Shown here piece by piece: positions 8,890 to 17,010 of a stretch of 64,000 nt of DNA. The notes under the pieces are model-generated. The model saw only the letters and a list, made by a program, of their open reading frames with translations, searched no databases and was not told the origin of the DNA. The stretch's first letter is position 1; each line of letters starts with the position of its first letter. This DNA is from Phormidium tenue FACHB-1052 (lineage in GTDB: Bacteria > Cyanobacteriota > Cyanobacteriia > Phormidesmidales > Phormidesmidaceae): the NCBI RefSeq assembly GCF_014696675.1, contig NZ_JACJQN010000006.1:1-64000 (forward strand), in the 5' to 3' direction. Position numbers and translations under genes: made by a program.

Positions 8890-10509
8890 TTACAGCGAAG
8901 CCGTCACCGTTTCTCGCTGGGGATGGATGGCTTGCCCGGTTTGCAACGCCGTGTACAGCCGATTGAGGGCGTGCAGATAAGCGTGGGCCGACGCCACCAC
9001 AATGTCGGTATTGGCCGCATGACCCGAAAACACCCGGTCTTCGTGGCGAATGCGAATGGTCACTTCCCCAAGCGCGTCAATGCCCTCAGTCACCGACTGC
9101 ACCGAAAACTCGATCAGCTGGTTGGGGATATCGACCACCCGGTTGATCGCCCTATAGACCGCATCCACCGGGCCAGTACCGATCGCCGCATCCATCAACT
9201 CTTGCCCGTCGGGGGTACGAAGGGTGACCGTGGCGGTGGGCTTGGCGCTGTCGCCGCAGGAAACCTGCACCAGATCGAGGTGAAAGTGCTCTAGAGCCTG
9301 CTGGGTTTCGTCGTTAACGATCGACTCAATATCCCAGTCGGTAATTTCTTTTTTCTTGTCGGCCAGCTCTTTGAACCGCAGAAAGGCACGGTTGAGGGCC
9401 TGGTCGTCCAATTCGTAGCCCAGCTCTTGCAGGCGGGTGCGAAAGGCGTTACGGCCTGAGTGCTTGCCCAGCACGATCTGGTTATCGGTCAGACCAATGG
9501 ACTGGGCGTCCATAATTTCGTAGGTGAGCTTGTTTTTGAGCACACCGTCTTGGTGGATGCCGGATTCGTGGGCAAAGGCGTTGGCCCCCACGATCGCCTT
9601 ATTGGGCTGCACAAACATGCCGGTCAAGTTCGACACTAGGCGCGAGGTTTTGTAGATCTGGCGGGTGTCGATGTTGGTCAGAGGTTCCTCCGACTCTGGC
9701 GGACGCCCCAGGAAGGGATTGTAGAAGGCGCGGCGCACGTGCATGGCCATCACCAGTTCTTCGAGGGCGGCATTGCCCGCCCGCTCGCCGATGCCGTTAA
9801 TGGTGCATTCGAGCTGGCGCGCCCCAGCCTTCACGGCTTCCAAAAAGTTGGCCACCGCCAGGCCCAGGTCATTGTGGCCGTGGACGGAGATGACGGCCTG
9901 GTCAATATTCGGCACGTTGGCTTTAATGCCGCGAATCAGGTCGCCAAACTCGGTGGGGGTCAGATAGCCGACGGTGTCGGGGATGTTGACGGTGGTGGCT
10001 CCAGCGGCGATCGCCGCCTCCAGCACCTGATACAAAAACTCGGGGTCAGAGCGGCCCGCATCTTCGGGCGAAAACTCAACATCGTCGGTGAAGGTCTTGG
10101 CATAGGCCACCATCTCTGGGGCGATCGCCAGCACCTCCGCGCGGCTCTTGCGCAGCTTGTACTGCATGTGGATGTCAGAGGTGGCGAGAAACGTGTGAAT
10201 ACGCCCTTTAGCGGCAGGCTTAATGGCTTCCCCCGCTCGCTCAATGTCGCCCTTAGTGGCGCGGGCCAGGCCGCAAATGGTGGGGCCATTTTCGGTGCCG
10301 ACTTCGCGGGCAATTTTCTGCACCGCCTCAAAGTCACCAGGGCTGGCAAAGGGGAACCCGGCTTCGATGATGTCAACCCCCAGTCGCGCCAGCTGCTTGG
10401 CGATCACTAGCTTCTCTTCGACATTGAGGGTGGCACCCGGAGACTGCTCACCGTCCCGCAGGGTGGTATCAAAGATGAGAATGCGATCGGGGCTGGGCGG
10501 GTTGCTCAT
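8890..10509 (-). CDS. leuA: 2-isopropylmalate synthase
   Basis: This enzyme catalyses the first committed step of leucine synthesis, condensing acetyl-CoA with 2-oxoisovalerate in the cytoplasm. The 539-residue length fits the long bacterial form with a C-terminal leucine-binding regulatory domain. The N-terminus has the family signature [16 protein letters not shown], with the metal-binding HGHNDLGLA segment in the TIM barrel and HESGIHQDG after it. ATG 10509 is chosen over an in-frame GTG at 10521 because GGGAG sits 5 bases before it and the GTG would overlap that site. The gene stands alone, between a MITE on one side and a large palindrome on the other. Confidence 0.96.
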   Translation of the reverse strand: MSNPPSPDRILIFDTTLRDGEQSPGATLNVEEKLVIAKQLARLGVDIIEAGFPFASPGDFEAVQKIAREVGTENGPTICGLARATKGDIERAGEAIKPAAKGRIHTFLATSDIHMQYKLRKSRAEVLAIAPEMVAYAKTFTDDVEFSPEDAGRSDPEFLYQVLEAAIAAGATTVNIPDTVGYLTPTEFGDLIRGIKANVPNIDQAVISVHGHNDLGLAVANFLEAVKAGARQLECTINGIGERAGNAALEELVMAMHVRRAFYNPFLGRPPESEEPLTNIDTRQIYKTSRLVSNLTGMFVQPNKAIVGANAFAHESGIHQDGVLKNKLTYEIMDAQSIGLTDNQIVLGKHSGRNAFRTRLQELGYELDDQALNRAFLRFKELADKKKEITDWDIESIVNDETQQALEHFHLDLVQVSCGDSAKPTATVTLRTPDGQELMDAAIGTGPVDAVYRAINRVVDIPNQLIEFSVQSVTEGIDALGEVTIRIRHEDRVFSGHAANTDIVVASAHAYLHALNRLYTALQTGQAIHPQRETVTASL

Positions 10510-10754
10510 GGTGACTCCCACGGATTAGACAATAGAGGATATTAGATCGACGGCAGATCGTTTTCCAGAAGCTAGCCACTACAAGGCGCTCCAGCTCTAG
10601 AGCAGATCAGACAAATGTATCGGTTCTAACTATTCTACCGGCACGAAGTCGGAATCGCTACGACTTAGCCCGAAACTTTTTGAGCGATCGGTGACACCGC
10701 CGCTGCCGCTGCCCCAAATTTCGGCCCAGGGAACCCTCACCCAGCCAAAACAGC

Positions 10755-10788
10755 TGACACCTGGGGAGCGATCGCTCCCCAGGTGTCA
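10755..10788 (-). terminator. 34-bp perfect palindrome, likely terminator of the gene at 10834-11511
   Basis: Arms of 17 bases (TGACACCTGGGGAGCGA and its exact complement) meet with no loop, and the HIP1 octamer GCGATCGC forms the centre. It begins 46 bases beyond the end of the leftward gene at 10834 and is followed on that strand by GCTGTTTT. It fits a factor-independent terminator with a weak T run. Otherwise it could be a dispersed palindromic repeat. The remainder of the 10510-10833 gap, which must hold the leuA promoter, shows nothing else recognisable. Confidence 0.6.
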
Positions 10789-10833
10789 ACTACAAAATGG
10801 CGAAGGATCACAACGCCCTACCCAAGGAAAAGA

Positions 10834-11511
10834 CTAGCTTCTCCAGGTTTCAGACTGCATTCTCAAAATTTGGTTGACGCTGTCGATGTAGCCCTGGTCA
10901 TCCATTAGACTGCTGCTGATATAGCCTTGATTGATGGCAGATTCAACGATGCTCCGACCTTCGGCATTACCGTGGCGCGCTTCGTACGCCGAGACACCTG
11001 CGTCGCTGCCTTCGTCTAGCTCACCCCGAACGGCCATGTAGGCCAGTTGGAATGGGCTCACGGTATCGCTAGAGAGATTGGCACCCATCCCCATGCTATT
11101 TAGCTCAGCGCTGGGCGCAGCGCTTTGCCCAGGGGTGCGCATCTGCCCAGAACTGGGAGCCTGTCTGGGGACTTGATTGCCCGGAGTTTGGTTGGGATAG
11201 GCCTCCGGATTTTGTCCAGGTACCCGCGCAGGTGCTTGGTTGGGAGCTTGGCCGGGAGTCCGATCCATTCCGGGGGTTTGCATTTGGCCAGACCTGGGAG
11301 CTTGGTTGCCCGGGGTTTCATTAGGATAGGCCTCTGGATTTTGTCCAGGCACTCGCTCAGGCGCTTGGTTAGGAGTTTGCATCTGCCCAGGAGTTTGATT
11401 TTGGCTGGGGGTTTGAGATTGCAAAGTTCCGTGGGTATCGGCAAAGGCAGCAGGAGCAACTGCGCCTGCTAGAAAGAGTGCTGAAATTGTTCCTAAGGAT
11501 AGTCGTTTCAT
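10834..11511 (-). CDS. Exported protein with Pro/Gln-rich tandem repeats
   Basis: The protein has 225 residues from MKRLSLG, with a signal peptide ending around AAFADT. Residues ~30-125 are low complexity, rich in Q, T, P, G and N, and contain two ~35-residue tandem copies of a unit whose most constant part is RVPGQNPEAYPN followed by QTPG-type turns. The C-terminal ~90 residues (LSSDTVSPFQLAYMAVRGEL onward) look globular. ATG 11511 is preferred over a start 13 codons upstream because only it gives a proper signal peptide, and an AGG lies close upstream. The repeat region probably forms an extended cell-wall spacer. No family is recognised. Confidence 0.6.
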   Translation of the reverse strand: MKRLSLGTISALFLAGAVAPAAFADTHGTLQSQTPSQNQTPGQMQTPNQAPERVPGQNPEAYPNETPGNQAPRSGQMQTPGMDRTPGQAPNQAPARVPGQNPEAYPNQTPGNQVPRQAPSSGQMRTPGQSAAPSAELNSMGMGANLSSDTVSPFQLAYMAVRGELDEGSDAGVSAYEARHGNAEGRSIVESAINQGYISSSLMDDQGYIDSVNQILRMQSETWRS

Positions 11512-12012
11512 TTCAAACCTCAAAATTGGATCTTGTACAAGATTCGCCATGGCTTTTTGCCGAAAAAAGAATCTTGGCTTGTGACCCGGGAATCTGTGTT
11601 TCTCGTTTTTTGGATGGTTTTCCCTAGGCTAAGAAGGTTCGAGCCGAAGAGAACCAAATCAAAAATGTGAAAAATCAAACTCTAAGCTTCACAAGCTCTC
11701 GATACAACTTAAGGATAATTTTCGAAAGTGAAGTCGACCGCAGGGAGGAGATGATCCCCCTGAATTTGGCAGATCTACATTCAGGCTAGAAACCAAAATA
11801 AAATTGCTTGTTTACTAAAAAATAGTGATGGCCAATTTTGAATTTTGCGATCGCCCCCAAAAATATCTATCCCTCGACAGTACCTTTGAATTATGTTCGT
11901 CCGCAGGGTTTATTCAGGTTCCCCTGTTGCTGACCGTTACCTGAATAGAGAGGCGCGCGCAAGCTTTTCTCAGCAGAAATCTATCCTTTGATGCTGCCTA
12001 AAGCTCCCAGAT
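11512..12012. other. Intergenic stretch without recognised gene
   Basis: About 500 bases, richer in A/T than the surroundings, lie between the exported repeat protein and the insertion sequence. It should contain the leftward promoter of that gene. No open frame with coding character, tRNA, or convincing hairpin was found. Confidence 0.5.
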
Positions 12013-12015
12013 TAA

Positions 12016-12926
12016 GAGGGCGTTTGAAAAGTTGATTGGGCAGTAAAAAAGCTCACACGGTCTAGGCTGAGATTACTAACACTACAGCCCCGTGAGAGCG
12101 ATGAGTAAAGCCTACACCAGCAATTTGACCCGTGACCAGTTTGAGTTGATTGAGCCGCTGCTGCCAGCGGCGAAGCCGGGAGGACGCCCCCGGACAGTCT
12201 GTCTGTGGGCGGTGCTCAATGCGATTTTCTATCTGGTGGCTCAAGGGTGTAGTTGGCGAGATTTGCCGGGTGACTTCCCGGCGTGGCAAACGGTGTACAC
12301 CTACTACCGTAACTGGGTCAAAGACGGTACCTGGGACAGTCTCCATGAGCGGTTGCGAGGTTGGACACGCGCGACCCATGACCGCCCCGAGAGTCCGTCG
12401 GAAGTCATTTTGGACAGTCAAAGCGTGGCCACCGCACCGATGGTGCATCGCTCAGTGGGCTATGACGTGGCCAAGGCGACCAAAGGGCGAAAGCGGCATC
12501 TGGTGGTCGACACCCTGGGCTTGATGATGGCCGTTGTGGTCACCGCCGCCAGCGTTCCCGAGCGAGCCGGAGGCCAACAGGCCCTGCAAAAGCTCCATCA
12601 GCTGGGTGAACGGGTAGCGCAGGTCTATTTGGTCTGGGTTGACGGCGGCTACAGTGGCCCTAACTTTCTGCAATGGGTCATGGATACCTTGGGTTGGATT
12701 GTCCACGTCGTCTTGCGACCTGAGGAATCGAAGGGCTTCGTTTTGCTCAAAAAACGCTGGGTGGTCGAGCGTACCTTTGGCTGGTGGCGTTGGTCGCGTC
12801 GCCTCGTTCAGGATTATGAGCAGTTGCCTGAAAACGCCGAAGCGATGCTCCAAATCGCCATGATTCGCATCATGCTTAGGCGCTTGGCCTAATTCGCTAC
12901 ACCCCTACCCCTTTTCAAACGCCCTC
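12016..12926 (+). mobile_element. Complete IS5-family insertion sequence (IS1031/ISL2-like)
   Basis: The element is 911 bp with perfect 16-bp terminal inverted repeats, GAGGGCGTTTGAAAAG at 12016-12031 and its complement at 12911-12926. It is flanked by the direct repeat TAA at 12013-12015 and 12927-12929. One intact transposase fills it. A second copy, 99% identical over the 100 bases visible, ends at position 100 in the opposite orientation. The near identity and the intact ends suggest recent activity. Confidence 0.95.
12101..12892 (+). CDS. IS5-family DDE transposase
   Basis: This intact 263-residue transposase has the typical IS5-family N-terminus (SNLTRDQFELIEPLLP) and the WRDLPGDFPAWQTVY segment. 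Catalytic-region motifs include LDSQSV (first Asp), VDGGYSG (second Asp) and VVERTFGWWRW (Glu). It cuts and rejoins DNA at the 16-bp ends of its element. An in-frame GTG at 12092 is possible, but ATG 12101 matches the common start of the family. There is no frameshift, unlike many cyanobacterial IS5 members that encode the protein in two frames. Confidence 0.93.
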   Translation: MSKAYTSNLTRDQFELIEPLLPAAKPGGRPRTVCLWAVLNAIFYLVAQGCSWRDLPGDFPAWQTVYTYYRNWVKDGTWDSLHERLRGWTRATHDRPESPSEVILDSQSVATAPMVHRSVGYDVAKATKGRKRHLVVDTLGLMMAVVVTAASVPERAGGQQALQKLHQLGERVAQVYLVWVDGGYSGPNFLQWVMDTLGWIVHVVLRPEESKGFVLLKKRWVVERTFGWWRWSRRLVQDYEQLPENAEAMLQIAMIRIMLRRLA

Positions 12927-12993
12927 TAAATCAGGGTGTGTTACCCAACGGAGTGACGCACCCTGAATATCGTTGATGATTGATAGAAAATTG

Positions 12994-13142
12994 GGCGTTG
13001 CTGAATTGAGGAATGAATTTGCAAAAGCAACAGTTGCTGCATCGGCCCCCCAACCCCCCAATCTGGGGGACTTTGAAGCCGTCTGGTTCTCCCCAAAATT
13101 GGGGGGCTAGGGGGGCAAATCATCCTGCTGATCAGCAACGCC
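12994..13142. mobile_element. MITE, copy 2 (inverted), with perfect 8-bp target duplication
   Basis: This 149-bp element has the same ends as 8623-8772 (GGCGTTGCTGA at 12994-13004, TCAGCAACGCC at 13132-13142) but lies in opposite orientation, and it is flanked by GAAAATTG at 12986-12993 and 13143-13150. The inside is nearly the reverse complement of copy 1. It sits 67 bases right of the insertion sequence, in the gap before the permease gene. Confidence 0.9.
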
Positions 13143-13212
13143 GAAAATTGCCTCAACTGGATCTAGCTATTGGCAGGGATTGCAACTGAGTCGCGATCGT
13201 TTTGATCGACAT

Positions 13213-14550
13213 TCACAGCAGAAATCGAATGCCTACGTAGGCGCTGATAGTGATTAACTGTAACGCCATGATCGGCAGGCCGTAGCTCAAAAACTGCCGG
13301 AACGAAATTGGTTTGCCGTGCTGCTCAGCAATTCCCGCCGCCACAATGTTTGATGAGGCACCGACCAGGGTGCCGTTGCCGCCCAGGGTGGCCCCAAACA
13401 TCATCGCTGCAAACAAGGGCAAAATCTCGGGCGGAATCTGCCCCGCAAAGTCAGGTGACAGCAGCTCTGGCCCGGCTAAATCCACGTTGACCAGGTATTC
13501 CTTCAGCAGGGGCACCATCGCCACCACCAGGGGAATATTGGGTATCAGGCTGGAGAGAATGCCGGTCACAAACAGCAGCAGCATAGCTCCCAGGGCGATA
13601 TTCTGGCCGATCACGACCCCCAATAGACCCGATGCCGAGCTAATCACCCCGGTTTCTTGCAGTCCGCCAATCAGCACGAATACGCTCATAAAGAAGATCA
13701 GCGTGCTCCAATCGACATCGCGCAAAATATTGTGCACGGTATCGATGCCGCTGTGGTGGGTGAGCAGCAGGCAGAGGGCGGCCCCCAGCAGGGCAATCGC
13801 CGCCGGAGAAATTGGCACTGGCAGGCTTTCGCCCACCACAAATAGCACCAGCACTAGCCCAACAATCAGCCCGCCCAGGGCCAGCATGCGGGGATGGTTG
13901 ACCACCGGATGGGGCAGATGGTCGAGGTCAGCCAGCTTTTTGTTCCAGGTGCTGGAGAAGAGGATGGGCAGCACGGCGACAATGGTGGCGATCGCCACCA
14001 CACCGCCCAGACTGAGCTTGGTGAGATACTCCAAAAAGCTCATGTTGATCGCGTCACCCACAATAAAGGTAGCCGGGTCGCCTACCAGGGTCAGCAGACC
14101 AGCACTGTTGGCCACAAACACCATCAAAATTAGCAGGGGCACAAAGTTGATGTTGAGCTCTGCCGCCATGGGCGGAATCAGCGGAGCCAGCAGCATGACC
14201 GTGGTAGCATTGGGCAGCATGGCGCAGACTGGGGTGGTAATGGCCACAATGCCCAGCAGCAGCCGCTTACCCTCGCCCCGCGCCATAATCACCATCTGGG
14301 TGGCTAGATATTCAAAAATTTTGGTGGGTTCAAAGGCGCGCACCATCACCATCACCCCAAAGAACAGCGCCAGGGTAGCGTGGCTGTTGCCGATGTAGCC
14401 AATCGCTTGATCGAGCGTCAGCACATGGAGAAATATCAGCAGCATGGCACCTAAAAAGGCCGCCACGGTAAGGTGCATGCGCTCGGTAGCGATCAGGGCC
14501 AAGACCCCAAAAAAGACCACCGATGCGGTGATCTCAGACCAGGTTTCCAT
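13213..14550 (-). CDS. ArsB/NhaD-type ion permease
   Basis: This is a 445-residue integral membrane protein with about 11-12 hydrophobic helices and the ion-transporter fold of the ArsB/NhaD/citrate (SLC13-like) group. Characteristic loops are LPNATTVMLLAPLIPP and GDPATFIVG in the first half and MFGATLGGNGTLVGASSN in the second, the paired hairpin loops that bind substrate in this superfamily. The substrate cannot be read from sequence; Na+/H+ exchange or anion export are the usual options. The ATG at 14550 has AGGAG 7 bases upstream. A c-di-AMP riboswitch-like leader lies 121 bases before it, which favours a role in ion or osmotic balance. Confidence 0.85.
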   Translation of the reverse strand: METWSEITASVVFFGVLALIATERMHLTVAAFLGAMLLIFLHVLTLDQAIGYIGNSHATLALFFGVMVMVRAFEPTKIFEYLATQMVIMARGEGKRLLLGIVAITTPVCAMLPNATTVMLLAPLIPPMAAELNINFVPLLILMVFVANSAGLLTLVGDPATFIVGDAINMSFLEYLTKLSLGGVVAIATIVAVLPILFSSTWNKKLADLDHLPHPVVNHPRMLALGGLIVGLVLVLFVVGESLPVPISPAAIALLGAALCLLLTHHSGIDTVHNILRDVDWSTLIFFMSVFVLIGGLQETGVISSASGLLGVVIGQNIALGAMLLLFVTGILSSLIPNIPLVVAMVPLLKEYLVNVDLAGPELLSPDFAGQIPPEILPLFAAMMFGATLGGNGTLVGASSNIVAAGIAEQHGKPISFRQFLSYGLPIMALQLITISAYVGIRFLL

Positions 14551-14586
14551 AGCCTGTCTCCTGTTGTGGTGCTAGGCAAAACCCGC

Positions 14587-14604
14587 CGATGACAACTGTC
14601 ATCG
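14587..14604 (-). terminator. Hairpin between riboswitch and permease start
   Basis: The arms CGATGACA and TGTCATCG are separated by two bases, followed on the leftward strand by GCGGGTTTTG. It lies between the riboswitch aptamer and the ribosome site of the permease gene, so it is a candidate switchable terminator (expression platform), though the T run is short. A second smaller hairpin with arms CGTAG/CTACG lies at about 14616-14630. Confidence 0.45.
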
Positions 14605-14670
14605 AGGGGTCAACTGTCGTAGGAGAACTACGGAGAGCATTAAAAAAGCTTCCAGTACGTTCTCTCCCAA

Positions 14671-14800
14671 GGCCGACGGAGTTAGCTGACGGGCGAGGGG
14701 TGAGAGATCCCCTTCTCTGGCGATGCGTTTCGCCCTGAGATAAGCCCCAAAAGTTGGTTCCTCCGCATCAGGTCGCTTGTAATAAGCGCTGAATTAGGCC
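14671..14800 (-). promoter_or_regulatory. c-di-AMP riboswitch (ydaO-yuaA class) aptamer
   Basis: Read leftward, the leader has the conserved blocks of the ydaO-yuaA aptamer in order: GCGGAGGAACCAA, then TTGGGG with a TTATC turn, then AGGGCGAAAC, then CGCCCGTCAGCTAAC followed by TCCGTCGGCC. Terminal GGCC blocks (14797-14800 and 14671-14674) can pair as the closing helix, and TTCAG/CTGA can pair inside. In Bacillus this RNA binds cyclic di-AMP and turns off genes for potassium and osmolyte handling. Here it precedes the permease at 14550. Identification rests on recalled consensus blocks, not on a covariance-model score. Confidence 0.82.
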
Positions 14801-14891
14801 GCGTAACTATCGAATTGCATGCGAATTTAACACATTTGCCCAGAATCAACAATCCGCCCATGCCCACGGGCTGCTGAAGGCCGCAGCATGG

Positions 14892-15896
14892 CTAGTGGGA
14901 TGACGCGTTGCTCACCACCTCACGCACCCGGTAAATCGGACGCTGCTGCGATTCGTGGTAGGTGCGCATGAGCAGCTCGGCTAGCAGGCCAAAGCTAAAC
15001 AACTGAATGCCCGCCAGCACCAGCACGACGACCAGCACCAGCAGGGGGCGATCGCCAATGTCCTGATCGGCCAAAATCTTCAGCAGGGTGAGATAAACCC
15101 CTAGGGCAAGGCCCGCCGCCATCGACGCCAGCCCCAGGCTGCCAAAGACATGCATGGGCCGGGTGAGAAACTTCTTCATAAAGTAGACGGTGAGCATATC
15201 CATCACCACGCGCAGGGTGCGGCCCAGACCATACTTGCTGGTGCCAAAGCGGCGGGGGTGGTGGGTGACGGGCATTTCGGTAATGCGCGCCCCTTCGATA
15301 AAGGCCAGGGCGGGCAAAAAGCGGTGCAGCTCGCCGTAGAGGTTGAGGTCGCGAATCACCTCGGCCCGGTAGGCCTTGAGGGAGCAGCCGTAGTCGTGCA
15401 GCTCAACGCCCGTGACTCCGGCAATCAGCCAGTTGGCGATTTTGGAGGGAATTAGCCGAGTGAGGGTGTTGTCTTGGCGGTGTTTGCGCCAGCCGCTGAC
15501 CAGGTCGTAGCCCTCATTGAGGCGATCGAGCAGGCGGGGAATGTCGGCGGGATCGTTTTGCAGATCGCCATCCATCGTGATCACAATCTGGCCCCGGGCA
15601 TGGTCAAACCCGGCGGCCATGGCGGCGGTTTGGCCGTAGTTGCGGCGCAAGATCACGGCCCGCAGCTGGGGATATTGCTGGGCCAGCTCGCGCAGGCGAT
15701 CGCTCGATCCGTCGGTAGAGCCATCGTCTACTCCCAAAATTTCGTAGCTGTAGCCCAAGCCGTCGAGCGCTGCGGCGATCGCCGCGATCAGGGCGGGCAG
15801 GCTCTCATACTCGTTGTACACCGGCACCACCACCGAAATATCGATGGGAGCCGTCAGGGCGGGCAGTGCAGAAACCGAGGGAGAATGGGTAGTCAT
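14892..15896 (-). CDS. Family 2 glycosyltransferase, DPM/GtrB-like
   Basis: This 334-residue protein has an N-terminal GT-A domain (SVVVPVYNEYESLP, then DDGSTDGS, then the DXD-like MDGDLQNDP motif) and two C-terminal membrane helices (~235-260 and ~270-300). Relatives transfer a sugar from a nucleotide donor to polyprenyl phosphate at the inner face of the membrane. The lipid-linked sugar is then flipped for use in glycan or lipid modification. The next gene downstream on the left-to-right map (15964-16977, same strand) encodes a flippase-like membrane protein, a common partnership. Confidence 0.88.
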   Translation of the reverse strand: MTTHSPSVSALPALTAPIDISVVVPVYNEYESLPALIAAIAAALDGLGYSYEILGVDDGSTDGSSDRLRELAQQYPQLRAVILRRNYGQTAAMAAGFDHARGQIVITMDGDLQNDPADIPRLLDRLNEGYDLVSGWRKHRQDNTLTRLIPSKIANWLIAGVTGVELHDYGCSLKAYRAEVIRDLNLYGELHRFLPALAFIEGARITEMPVTHHPRRFGTSKYGLGRTLRVVMDMLTVYFMKKFLTRPMHVFGSLGLASMAAGLALGVYLTLLKILADQDIGDRPLLVLVVVLVLAGIQLFSFGLLAELLMRTYHESQQRPIYRVREVVSNASSH

Positions 15897-15963
15897 GACA
15901 GCTTCAGCACAACAAATGAGACCGGCAAAGACGATAATCTATGCCGCCTGGGCAGACAACAAT

Positions 15964-16977
15964 TTATTCGAGTGTACTGGAAAGGCCCTGCTCAAACGTG
16001 GCCAATGCCGCACCCAGAGCCTCGGCCAGGGTGCTGACCACCCGGTAGAGCACCACGGCGCTGAGCACCACAGCAGCAGAGAACTGGCCCTGGAGCAGAC
16101 TGAGGGCGATCGCCTCAAACACACCCAGCCCGCCCGGTGCGCCCGGCACTACCAGCCCCCCCAGCCAGGCCAGGCTAAAGGCACTGATAGTGCTGGGCCA
16201 ATCGCCCGCCGCCAGCGGTGTTAGGGCGCTGAGCACCAGGCAAAAACCGACGCCGCGCAGAGCGATGTAGCCGAGCTGGCCGAGGAGGGGTTTGAGGGGG
16301 TAGTGGGGGAGGCCGGGAGCGAGGTTTGGGGGAGAGGGGGAGGTTTGTTCGCGTAGCGTCTCCAGAGGAGAAATTTCGAATTTCGAATTTTGAATTGAGG
16401 TAGGTGGGAAAGAGTCTTCGGTGGGTTGTTGGGTGGTTTTGGAGCGGCTGAGGCGATTGACTAGGGGGTTGAGCCAGCGGGGAGAAAGGGTAACGAGGAC
16501 GATGCCCAGACCCACAAGCTGAAGGGGCCAGTAGTGGGTGGGGGTGGCAATACCGACAACTAGGGCGGCGGCGGCCATGAGGAGGGGTTCTAGGGCGGTG
16601 CCGATGATGGCGGAGCCGTTGTCAATCCCCATATTACGTAGGGCGCGCACTCGGCCAAAAAAGTGCCAAACGTTGCCGGGCAGGTATTTCAGCAGGTTGG
16701 TTTGTAGATAAATAGGGGTGCTCCAGCTGCCGGTGATGGGCTGTTGCAGGGCTTGCAAGGCCCAGCTCCACACCCAGCCAGCCCAGGTGTGGGCCAGCAG
16801 CGTCACGCCGAGGGCCACTAGCAACAGGCTCCAGCCCGGGGTACCCATGCGCAGGGCGCTAATCTCAGGCCAGTGACGCACCAGGGCGTGCAGTAAGAAG
16901 GCGATCGCCGCACCCAGCACCACCCAGCGAGCCAGGGGCTTCAGGCGCTTGAGCCAGACAGCATTCAAAAACGACAA
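15964..16977 (-). CDS. Lysylphosphatidylglycerol synthase-type TM protein (UPF0104), with an in-frame repeat insert
   Basis: The 337-residue protein has about seven to eight membrane helices. Family-like segments include NLLKYLPGNVWHFFGRV and, near the end, VPGAPGGLGVFEAIAL, typical of the flippase-like domain shared with the membrane part of MprF. The residues between helices ~177-228 are hydrophilic and odd in composition. Residues ~193-211 are encoded by dispersed-repeat DNA (16347-16400), which has extended a loop without breaking the frame. The gene is transcribed with the glycosyltransferase at 14892-15896 and probably handles the same lipid-linked sugar. Substrate unknown. Confidence 0.78.
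   Translation of the reverse strand: MSFLNAVWLKRLKPLARWVVLGAAIAFLLHALVRHWPEISALRMGTPGWSLLLVALGVTLLAHTWAGWVWSWALQALQQPITGSWSTPIYLQTNLLKYLPGNVWHFFGRVRALRNMGIDNGSAIIGTALEPLLMAAAALVVGIATPTHYWPLQLVGLGIVLVTLSPRWLNPLVNRLSRSKTTQQPTEDSFPPTSIQNSKFEISPLETLREQTSPSPPNLAPGLPHYPLKPLLGQLGYIALRGVGFCLVLSALTPLAAGDWPSTISAFSLAWLGGLVVPGAPGGLGVFEAIALSLLQGQFSAAVVLSAVVLYRVVSTLAEALGAALATFEQGLSSTLE
16347..16400. repeat. Dispersed-repeat DNA inserted in frame inside a membrane-protein gene
   Basis: The stretch joins GTTCGCGTAGCGTCTCC with AGAGGAGA (a short hairpin) and a run of TTTCGAA/TTTTGAA heptamers. Both kinds are typical of cyanobacterial intergenic repeats rather than coding DNA; the heptamer family recurs at 50977 and 57691. 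On the coding strand it reads as TSIQNSKFEISPLETLRE. Confidence 0.65.
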
Positions 16978-17010
16978 GGGTAACCCTCAAACCGGCAAAC
17001 GCTGCTTGGA

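Noticed and set aside
8606..8980. Open frame on the plus strand across the first MITE
   Set aside because: It runs through the MITE and into the antisense side of leuA; no protein-like composition.
9739..10410. Long open frame on the plus strand opposite leuA
   Set aside because: It is complementary to well-supported leuA codons and has no family features; high GC produces such open frames opposite real genes.
12452..12853. Open frame antisense to the transposase
   Set aside because: It is a shadow of the transposase frame, with no independent ribosome site or motif.
1..12926. Composite transposon carrying the stressosome operon
   Set aside because: Only one IS copy is fully visible, no shared outer target duplication can be shown, and the interval includes leuA, so the claim stays only a possibility in the findings.
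12941..13156. Open frame on the minus strand between the IS and the permease gene
   Set aside because: It lies almost wholly inside the MITE at 12994-13142 and mirrors its inverted repeats, so it is not a gene.
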